Shown here: positions 14,709 through 20,402 of the stretch, in pieces
How positions within the stretch are numbered: the first letter of the stretch is position 1
Layout: every line of letters begins with the position of its first letter
Assembly (NCBI GenBank): GCA_029259935.1
Contig: JAJDEH010000032.1
Location: forward strand, 1-20,402
Direction: 5' to 3'
Length of the DNA stretch: 20,402 nucleotides
Source of the DNA: Planctomycetota bacterium
GTDB lineage: Bacteria > Planctomycetota > Planctomycetia > Pirellulales > Pirellulaceae
Translations under genes and position numbers: made by a program
The notes under the pieces: model-generated
What the model was told of the DNA's origin: nothing
Seen by the model: the letters and a program-made list of their open reading frames with translations, nothing else
Database searches by the model: none

Positions 14709-15860
14709 TCAATCAATCCCATTCGGCGACCGACGCCGACGGCGCAGATCGATCCACGGGGTAATGTCCCGCATCCGCACCTGCGAAAGCGCCTCGTCAT
14801 CGACCTGAAAGCTGTGCGCACCGTCTGCACATGCCAGAACCCAGAAGTCACATGACATTAGGTTGCTCTCAAGCGCGTGGAAAAATGGATCAGTTGACAC
14901 GAACATATCCGTCGTGGCCCCTCTGAACAGATCCATCAACAGTGCGTCCGGGCACGGATCATTGTGACTTCCCGCACCGGCGCTGAGCGGTTTCCAACCG
15001 GACCCTTCCAGTAACTTCAGTAACGAAGGCGGAGAGAAAAAATGGAGGTGCGCAGGAAACGTATGCCAGTTGAACCCCATGAGGTCCGCCACATACAGGC
15101 GCACGTACCACGCATTTGGAACAGCGATGAAAAACGCCGTTTCATCCGCGGCGCAACGTCTCGCATGCGCTAGCGCTTTTGCAGGGTCGGTGAGATGCTC
15201 CAAAACATGGAACATGTAGAACAAGTCGAACGCCCCTTGCCCGCGCGCGCTATCTAAATGCTCGAACATATCTCCGTGATCGATGCGATCATTGCCTAAT
15301 TTACGTCCTCGCTCGATCTGCAACGCGCCGACATCCGCTCCCCAAGCGTCATGCCCCAGGCGCCGAAATGCATCCACGACACGCCCGTCGCCGCATCCCA
15401 AATCGAATAGCCTAATGGACCCGTGAATAGGTACGGATTGCGCTTCGGCAAGTCGCCGAAGCGCAAAGTCAGCTCGGGCCATCACATAGGGCGTGCCATA
15501 CGCGGTGTCGTAATAGGCATAGGTTTCATGGCTCTCGCCGTCGAGTGCGTTGTCATAAAACGCCGCCACGTCGTGTTCACTCGGCTGCGGGTCATAGGAG
15601 ATGTAACCGCAAACTGGGCAGCAAATAACGTGGTGTTCGGCATTCGCCAATCGACCAACATATTCCTCTACACTAACGCCGTCCTGAAACATCTCCATCA
15701 ACGAACCGCACGGGCACGATACGTTGGTGGTGGGGGTCCGCCGCGTCGATCGACGCGGCGGACTCAATGCCGTGAGCACGTCCCGCTTCGCTTTCGCGAC
15801 CACACGCCCAGGAAGAGTGTTCCACGGGAGTAAGCGGTCGATCAGACGACGCTGCTCCAT
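14709..15860 (-). CDS. Class I SAM-dependent methyltransferase with N-terminal Cys-rich (zinc-like) segment
   Basis: This is a 383-residue protein. Cys49 and Cys51 (SCPCG) with Cys80, Cys81 and Cys84 (CCPVCGY) look like a small zinc knuckle, as in sugar C- and O-methyltransferases with an N-terminal zinc domain. Residues 149-260 are a Rossmann methyltransferase: RLFDLGCGDGRVVDAF (150-165), GADV (174-177), DLFYMFHVLEHLTDP (212-226). The C-terminal part continues with FPAHLHFFSPPSLLKLLEGS. Start ATG 15860 lies eight bases after the stop of the epimerase gene; the longer frame to 15968 would overlap that gene by 100 bases. Residues 33-42 are encoded by a 28-bp perfect palindrome. Whether it methylates carbon or oxygen cannot be told. 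Confidence 0.8.
   Translation of the reverse strand: MEQRRLIDRLLPWNTLPGRVVAKAKRDVLTALSPPRRSTRRTPTTNVSCPCGSLMEMFQDGVSVEEYVGRLANAEHHVICCPVCGYISYDPQPSEHDVAAFYDNALDGESHETYAYYDTAYGTPYVMARADFALRRLAEAQSVPIHGSIRLFDLGCGDGRVVDAFRRLGHDAWGADVGALQIERGRKLGNDRIDHGDMFEHLDSARGQGAFDLFYMFHVLEHLTDPAKALAHARRCAADETAFFIAVPNAWYVRLYVADLMGFNWHTFPAHLHFFSPPSLLKLLEGSGWKPLSAGAGSHNDPCPDALLMDLFRGATTDMFVSTDPFFHALESNLMSCDFWVLACADGAHSFQVDDEALSQVRMRDITPWIDLRRRRRSPNGID
15736..15763. repeat. 28-bp perfect palindrome inside a methyltransferase gene
   Basis: The half-site GTCCGCCGCGTCGA at 15736-15749 is followed with no spacer by its exact reverse complement (15750-15763). The bases beyond do not continue the symmetry. It encodes SPPRRSTRR plus flanking codons, just before the cysteine-rich segment of the class I methyltransferase, in a low-complexity linker. 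It could be a protein-binding site, an extruding cruciform, or the scar of an insertion. Confidence 0.85.
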
Positions 15861-15868
15861 CGTCAATC

Positions 15869-16852
15869 TTATGATGCCGGCGCTTTGTTGTGTTGCGCCC
15901 GCACCTGGGTTTCGATCCATTCGTAAGTTTTTTCCATGCCTGAACGCAACGAGCGGCTCGGTGCCCACCCCAATCGCTGCTCGATCATCCGATTGTCCGA
16001 GTTACGGCCGCGCACGCCTTGCGGCCCAGGCACGTTGCGGATGCCGATGTCCTTACCGGAAATGTCGATGACCATCTGAGCGAGCTGATTAATCGTCACC
16101 ATTTCTTCCGAGCCTATGTTTACTGGACCTTCGAACTCGGACCTTAGGAGCCGAGTCGAACCTTCGAGACATTCGTCGATGTAGAGAAACGATCGAGTCT
16201 GCAGCCCGTCGCCCCAAACATCGATTTCGCCGCCGCTGCGAGTCTCGGCGATTTTACGGCAAATCGCCGCCGGCGCCTTTTCTTTTCCGCCGGTCCAGGT
16301 GCCCTCAGGGCCGAAAATATTGTGGTATCGAGCGACTCGCGACTCCATCGCGTGATTACGATTGTAGGCTAGATAAAGGCGCTCCGAGAAAAGCTTTTCC
16401 CAGCCGTATTCGCTGTCGGGGTTGGCGGGATAAGCGGAATCTTCTGCGCAATTCGGATTGTCAGGGTCTTCTTGATTGTACGCCGGGTACATACAGGCAG
16501 ATGAAGAGTAAAACACCCGCTTGACCATTCGCTTGTGACAGGCATCTACGACGTTGAGGTTGATCGTTCCCGAGTTGTGCATGATGTCGGCGTCATTCTC
16601 ACCGGTGAAAATGTAGCCGGCGCCGCCCATGTCGGCTGCGAGTTGATAGACCTCGTCGTATCGGCGATCGATGACGCTTCGAACCATATACTGATCACGC
16701 AGATCGCCGATGATGAAATCGTCTGCCTCGGTTTCAGCGTGCTCGCTTAACTTCAAGTCCACACCGCGAACCCAAAACCCGTCGCGTTTCAATCGCCTCA
16801 CCAGATGGCCGCCGATAAATCCTCCGGCTCCACATACGAGAGCTGTTTTCAT
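15869..16852 (-). CDS. GDP-mannose 3,5-epimerase homologue (extended SDR)
   Basis: This 327-residue protein resembles plant GDP-mannose 3,5-epimerase (GME) along its length. It has ALVCGAGGFIGGHLVRRL (NAD loop), QLAADMGGAGYIF, SSSACMYP with the catalytic Cys, YGWEKL with the Tyr-Lys pair, GTWTGGKEKAPAAICRK with the catalytic Lys, WGDGLQTRSFLYIDEC, VNIGSEEMVTINQLA, and GPQGVRGRNSDNRMI. GME oxidises C4, epimerises C3 and C5, and re-reduces, giving GDP-L-galactose or GDP-L-gulose. All catalytic residues look intact. AAAGGG lies five to six bases before the ATG. It leads an operon with three methyltransferases, so the epimerised sugar may be methylated. A relative acting on GDP-heptose cannot be excluded. 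Confidence 0.88.
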   Translation of the reverse strand: MKTALVCGAGGFIGGHLVRRLKRDGFWVRGVDLKLSEHAETEADDFIIGDLRDQYMVRSVIDRRYDEVYQLAADMGGAGYIFTGENDADIMHNSGTINLNVVDACHKRMVKRVFYSSSACMYPAYNQEDPDNPNCAEDSAYPANPDSEYGWEKLFSERLYLAYNRNHAMESRVARYHNIFGPEGTWTGGKEKAPAAICRKIAETRSGGEIDVWGDGLQTRSFLYIDECLEGSTRLLRSEFEGPVNIGSEEMVTINQLAQMVIDISGKDIGIRNVPGPQGVRGRNSDNRMIEQRLGWAPSRSLRSGMEKTYEWIETQVRAQHNKAPAS

Positions 16853-16962
16853 AAGAACCCTTTCACCACTTGTCTTTCAGCTTGCATTCCCGTCGGTTCC
16901 GGCGAGAGAAGTCAAAATACGTCGATCTCTGATCGAATAAGGGAACCCTAGTATTCTGAATT

Positions 16963-16977
16963 GGTGTCAATTACACC
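16963..16977 (-). promoter_or_regulatory. Dyad upstream of the epimerase-methyltransferase operon
   Basis: GGTGT-CAATT-ACACC lies about 110 bases upstream of the epimerase ATG. On the minus strand it contains TTGACA, a good -35 match, so an operator over a promoter is plausible. A clear -10 box was not found. The gap 16853-17125 holds no gene. Confidence 0.3.
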
Positions 16978-17072
16978 TAGCACTAGACGCCTGTACGCCC
17001 GCTTTTCTTAGCTTCCGACTGAACTAACCACACAGTTCCGCCACATTCCACACTTGGCTTACCAAAGCTAGG

Positions 17073-17120
17073 CGCGGCACGGGTCTAGAAAGAACTATAT
17101 CGTCCTAGTCCCGTGCCGCG
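17073..17120 (-). terminator. Strong hairpin just after the RTX gene
   Basis: CGCGGCACGGG-T-CTAG (17073-17088) pairs with CTAG-T-CCCGTGCCGCG (17105-17120): fifteen pairs with one T-T mismatch and a 16-base loop. It begins five bases past the RTX stop codon. No T-run follows on either strand, so it may stop transcription with Rho or protect the 3' end of the RTX mRNA. Confidence 0.6.
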
Positions 17121-17125
17121 ACGCG

Positions 17126-19528
17126 TCACCCAATCTCGATGAACAGCGAATCCGTAAACGTCTCTTGGAGAACGAACTCGCCATTCGAAATTTCGATTGA
17201 AGCGTCGCCGCCTCCGTCACCGTCGACGTCAATGAAGATCGTCGTTGTTCCTCCGGCGGCCACGTAGCGCACCTGCCCGGCCACTCCGGAAAACCCCGAC
17301 GTCCCGATGAAATCAAGATTGATCGCGTTCGCCGCTTCAATGTCCGCCAGGTCAATGAAGTCGCCCGCCGCCAAATCGGTAATCGTATCATTGGCGATCT
17401 CAGCGAGATTGTTGAAGTCGAACTTGTCGTCGCCGGTGCCGCCGGAAAGAACGTCAGACCCGGCGCCGCCGATCAACGTATCGAAGCCGGCGTTACCGAT
17501 CAGCGTGTCATCGTCGCCGCCACCGTCGAGAACGTCGTTGTTGCCTCCGCCCGACAACGTGTCTTCATTGGCGTTGCCGAACAACGTATCATTGCCAGAC
17601 CCGCCGAACAGGGTATCGAATCCGGAGTTGCCAACGAGCGTATCGTGAGACAGGCCCCCGTTGATGATGTCGTTTTGACCACCGCCTGAAATTATATCTT
17701 GTCCACCGGCACCAAAAAACTGGTCGTTGCCGGAGCCGCCGGCCATCACATCGTCGCCGTCGCCGCCGGATAAGATGTCGAGTCCAAGTTCGCCAAATAA
17801 AATGTCGTCGCCGTCTCCGCCGGTGACGATGTCGTCGCCGATGTTGCCGTGAAGTTCGTCCTCGCCGGATCCGCCGGTTATTTTATCGTTCCCGTCGTTG
17901 CCTGAAGCCGTGTCATCGCCCGCTTGCGCGGAAATGACGTCGTTGCCCTGGCCGCCGCTGATGAAATCGTTTTGTCCGCCACCGTTAATGATGTCGTTTC
18001 CGGATCCGCCGAGCAGCGTATCCGAACCAAGTCCGCCCTCGATTGTGTCGTTGCCGAGACGGCCATTTATGTTGTTCGCGCCGCTTGTTCCAATAACCAG
18101 GTCAATTCCAGAGGACCCTAAGTAATTTTCGAAGTCTGTGACCGTTGAGAATCCGCCGCCCTGACCAGTGGCGGTATTGAAGACAACACCGCTATCGAGA
18201 TCGATTGTCACACTAATCCCAAAAAAGTAGTCGCTGAAATCCAGAGTGTCCGTACCGCCGCCGCCATCGATCTCCTGACCGAATGCTAGTCCGGGATCGA
18301 TAATGTCGTCACCGCCGAGGCCGAACACTGTGTCCACTCCGGCGCCAGCGTTGATCGTCGCCCCGTCAATCCGGCTAGTTATCACATCGTCGTCGCTGGT
18401 GCCGTTGATGACGTCGTCTCGCGGATCCCATATTGCGGAGCGGATTTCGGGACCGTCATACCAAGTGATCAATATTCGACCGTCGCCTGTCAAATTTGCT
18501 TCAAGGCCTGTCGCTAAAGTGACCCCTGAAATGACGTCGAAATTTGAGCCAACCGCCGTTCCCGCCGCGTCATATCTCTGACCGGTGATGTCTCCATTGG
18601 TATCGTCGTCCCAAAACACGACGTAGCCGCCATCGGAGAGCCCAACTGCAGTCGGTTCGTTGACAACGCCGACCGTGGCAACGTCGGTTGTTGCCAACAC
18701 CACGCTGTTGGCGTTGTCGCGGACTTGCATCTTGATGTCGCCGCCTTCAACCCAAACCACGACGAAACCGCCCCCGGTCAGCGCCGAGACGGCTGGGTCT
18801 GACGCGCCCGTGTCAGTGGCCACATTGACTGTCGAGACGTTCGTACCGTTCGTTTGCTGTACGCGAGCCTCAATACCTGCTGATGAAGTGTCCTCTTCTT
18901 CGTAGACCGTCACGAAGTTTCCGTTCGTCAAGGCCGCCGACGCGGGATCGCGATTGAAGTCGCCGGTGGCATTTGTCGCGGCCGCGAATTCTGCACCTTC
19001 AGCGCCGATCGATGAAACGAACACGCCTCGAATGTCTTCCTGCCCGGTTCCGTCGGTGTCGATCCGTTCGAAAGTCGCCACAAAACTGCCGTCTGAGAAC
19101 ACGGCAAGTCCAGGATCACGCACAGTGTCGGCGCCGGCAGACTCGCTCGCAATCGTACCCTGATCAGTCCTACTTCCGTCGTTGTCGAATTTGTCCCAAC
19201 GAATTGCTGTCGCACCGCCGACCGTGTTGTCTTCATAGACCATGATGAATCCGCCATCGAATGGCTGGATTATCGGATCGCCTTCATCGTCAGAAAAGAA
19301 ATTGGTGTTCAGTGTGAAGGCGCTACCGACCGGACTGCCCAGTGGGTCGTAAATCTGGGCAATGATGTCTGTTCCGGTGTTGGAATCCACGTTGTTCGTG
19401 TCATCGACCCATATGACGATGAAGTTGCCATCAGACAGGCCAATTATTTGAGGAAGTGACTGCGAACCCGTTGTATTGCCCGTGTTGACTTCAAAATCTC
19501 CGAGCCACTCAGTTGGCGTCGTAGTCAT
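17126..19528 (-). CDS. Secreted RTX (hemolysin-type calcium-binding) protein with predicted seven-bladed propeller
   Basis: This is an 800-residue acidic protein, rich in Gly, Asp and Asn, with almost no Cys. Residues 1-360 hold seven similar units about 50-60 residues apart, each with a core such as LSDGNFIVIW (31-40), DGGFIMVYED (91-100), SDGSFVATFE, TNGNFVTVYE, TGGGFVVVWV, SDGGYVVFW and TGDGRILITW; this spacing suggests a beta-propeller. Residues 371-705 are GGxGxD-type RTX repeats that bind calcium after export. The last 95 residues resemble the C-terminal signal domain for type I secretion, and there is no N-terminal signal peptide. GGAGGG lies seven bases before the ATG. No ABC exporter is in the window. 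It may be a surface or matrix protein rather than a toxin: no enzymatic domain is seen. Confidence 0.88.
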   Translation of the reverse strand: MTTTPTEWLGDFEVNTGNTTGSQSLPQIIGLSDGNFIVIWVDDTNNVDSNTGTDIIAQIYDPLGSPVGSAFTLNTNFFSDDEGDPIIQPFDGGFIMVYEDNTVGGATAIRWDKFDNDGSRTDQGTIASESAGADTVRDPGLAVFSDGSFVATFERIDTDGTGQEDIRGVFVSSIGAEGAEFAAATNATGDFNRDPASAALTNGNFVTVYEEEDTSSAGIEARVQQTNGTNVSTVNVATDTGASDPAVSALTGGGFVVVWVEGGDIKMQVRDNANSVVLATTDVATVGVVNEPTAVGLSDGGYVVFWDDDTNGDITGQRYDAAGTAVGSNFDVISGVTLATGLEANLTGDGRILITWYDGPEIRSAIWDPRDDVINGTSDDDVITSRIDGATINAGAGVDTVFGLGGDDIIDPGLAFGQEIDGGGGTDTLDFSDYFFGISVTIDLDSGVVFNTATGQGGGFSTVTDFENYLGSSGIDLVIGTSGANNINGRLGNDTIEGGLGSDTLLGGSGNDIINGGGQNDFISGGQGNDVISAQAGDDTASGNDGNDKITGGSGEDELHGNIGDDIVTGGDGDDILFGELGLDILSGGDGDDVMAGGSGNDQFFGAGGQDIISGGGQNDIINGGLSHDTLVGNSGFDTLFGGSGNDTLFGNANEDTLSGGGNNDVLDGGGDDDTLIGNAGFDTLIGGAGSDVLSGGTGDDKFDFNNLAEIANDTITDLAAGDFIDLADIEAANAINLDFIGTSGFSGVAGQVRYVAAGGTTTIFIDVDGDGGGDASIEISNGEFVLQETFTDSLFIEIG
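17414..18418 (-). repeat. RTX nonapeptide coding repeats
   Basis: Tandem 27-base units encode GGxGxDxLx-type nonapeptides from residue 371 to 705, densest from about 488 to 700. Examples are GGSGNDIIN, GGQGNDVIS, GGDGDDILF, GGSGNDTLF and GGAGSDVLS. An insert at about 433-475 without repeats separates the first short array from the main one. The units are diverged at DNA level, which argues against recent expansion. Confidence 0.85.
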
Positions 19529-20274
19529 TTTTGTCCCTCCACAAATTGGTAAACGGCCAGCACAAGTGGGTGCTTCGCTTCACGATCGAGAACAAATGCT
19601 ACACCTCATGAGCTTTCGAGATAAACCCGTTTTGGCTTTGGAAGCTGCGATTACAAAACCCATTGGGTGCCGCTCCATTCCAAAAAACAATCTCTCTCTT
19701 GCCCGAGGTAGATAAGTAAGATCGGAAAATCGTTTGCACCGACCGCCCTGAAAGGTTTTCTGAGCCCGCCTGCTCCTTCGGACAGCGCCATCGGGGTGTC
19801 CAGAGAACCAAGCTAGAGTCTGGCAGTTGTTGTTGGCGGGAGCGCCGACGCGGGCGCAACATACGGCGGCTCCGCACAACATCGCGATGGACTATTAGGG
19901 GAAATAGCATTCTCGGTACATACAGCTCCAAACCTGAAGTCGAACTCTACCTCAACGCAAGGGTCACTTTTCGGGGAGCAGTCCAAGACGGCGCCCAAGA
20001 ATTTGAAAGTTTGTGTCGCTGAGCTACCGCAATTCACCACACCTTCCCAATCTTGAATCGGTTGAGCACATAGACTGGCCAGCGATATGAATAGCGAACC
20101 CGCGTGATCGGGCGTTCCAACAATCAAAATCGCACGCGCAAATTCCTACCTAACTTAAATCGAATATTCCGTAGTGAGATTGAGGGGCAATAAATCACCT
20201 CCCTTCCAAGGTCTCGTTCATCCCAACCGTGAACACCTTCCAACCGTCACCCCGTTGAGAGCCTCAACTGCTCC
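19529..20274. other. 746-base gap between two RTX genes
   Basis: No intact gene is seen. The gap is poorer in GC than the coding DNA. It contains the GT2 relic described separately at 19960-20148. Close to the RTX start there is a small dyad AGCAC-AAGTGG-GTGCT (19559-19574), probably in the leader of that gene. GTTGAG-AGC-CTCAAC (20254-20268) follows the stop of the second RTX gene and could be a weak terminator without a T-run. Other open frames here have no recognisable protein character. Confidence 0.5.
19960..20148 (-). pseudogene. Relic of a family 2 glycosyltransferase
   Basis: The minus frame reads ARAILIVGTPDHAGSLF, then a short stretch, then QDWEGVV. Against residues 2-36 of the intact GT2 protein encoded at 5702-6946 it aligns without gaps and I count 19 identities in 35, including the DH, SLF, AS, AQ and QDWE groups. 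Faint similarity continues for about 25 residues. After that nothing resembles the family: the PRTGE and DDD metal motifs are absent, and the frame stops at 19813. A TAG lies seven codons upstream of the aligned part's first hydrophobic strand and no ATG starts the frame. It is therefore a decayed gene fragment, not a functional transferase. Confidence 0.7.
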
Positions 20275-20402
20275 CTACAACACGAAGTCTTCGGCGTTTA
20301 GGTCGGCTTGGCCGTGGACGTCGAACTCCATGTCGGCGACGGCGTCGCCGTCGAGGTCGAGCGCGACGCGGACCACGCCGCCGCCAACGTCGCTGATGAC
20401 GA
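20275..20402 (-). CDS. C-terminal end of a second RTX-type protein (partial)
   Basis: Only the last 41 codons and TAG stop are in the window. They read VVRVALDLDGDAVADMEF and end with HGQADLNAEDFVL. This matches the pattern of RTX protein termini: a DxDGDxxAD calcium-type loop, a beta strand, and a final hydrophobic FVL as in type I secretion signals. The first RTX protein has a comparable FIDVDGDGGGDASIEI segment near its end, so the two may be related. The codons are far richer in GC than the gap next to it. The rest lies beyond the window. Confidence 0.65.
   Translation of the reverse strand, partial: VISDVGGGVVRVALDLDGDAVADMEFDVHGQADLNAEDFVL

Noticed and set aside
17440..18080. Regularly spaced repeats resembling a CRISPR array
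   Set aside because: The 27-base period is in frame, units are diverged and there are no constant repeats with unique spacers; they encode RTX nonapeptides.
19599..19931. Open frame in the gap between the RTX genes
   Set aside because: No family resemblance and no ribosome site. An LWTP-like stretch recalls the DDD-VWLP region of GT2 proteins, but its spacing to the relic does not fit well enough to call it.

Overview
This window looks like an accessory cell-surface glycan locus from a GC-rich Gram-negative bacterium, probably an alphaproteobacterium (Caulobacterales/Hyphomonadaceae-like). That guess rests on the coding composition, the GAGG/GGAGG-type ribosome sites, and large RTX proteins sitting beside sugar-nucleotide genes. 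No RNA gene, replication gene, IS element or CRISPR array was seen. The taxon is inference.

Layout. Positions 1-1314 (minus) hold a gene fragment at the edge and an AGE-family sugar isomerase. Positions 1433-5669 (plus) hold a GDP-fucose-synthase-like SDR enzyme and a 1062-residue protein with two tandem GT-B glycosyltransferase domains and a membrane segment. Positions 5702-8437 (minus) are a tight set: RmlC-like cupin, Gfo/Idh/MocA oxidoreductase and GT2 glycosyltransferase. Positions 8560-10998 hold the last three steps of GDP-D-glycero-alpha-D-manno-heptose synthesis: hddC on minus, divergent from gmhB-hddA on plus. Positions 11229-12881 (plus) hold two PAPS-type sulfotransferases. Positions 12878-16852 (minus) are an operon with a GDP-mannose 3,5-epimerase homologue and three methyltransferases (class I, TylF and FkbM families). 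Positions 17126-19528 (minus) hold an 800-residue secreted RTX protein with a predicted seven-repeat propeller. The last 130 bases hold the C-terminus of a second RTX protein. The 746-bp gap between the RTX genes contains a decayed GT2 relic similar to the intact GT2 at 5702-6946.

How it fits together (inference). HddA, GmhB and HddC would make a GDP-activated heptose. The cupin, the SDR reductase, the oxidoreductase and the 3,5-epimerase homologue are candidates for epimerising and reducing it or GDP-mannose. The GT2 and double-GT proteins would transfer the sugars, and the methyl- and sulfotransferases would cap the chain. The cupin and the SDR protein both lack residues that are catalytic in their best-known relatives, so the final sugar is probably not plain rhamnose or fucose. 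The neighbouring RTX proteins recall the Caulobacter arrangement, in which an RTX-type S-layer protein is anchored on a surface polysaccharide. A heptose-containing, methylated and sulfated glycan serving a type-I-secreted surface protein is the working hypothesis.

Regulatory structure is unusual. Three genes (the isomerase, the double glycosyltransferase and hddC) have their Shine-Dalgarno inside an inverted repeat that could hide it in the mRNA. A 28-bp perfect palindrome lies inside one methyltransferase gene.
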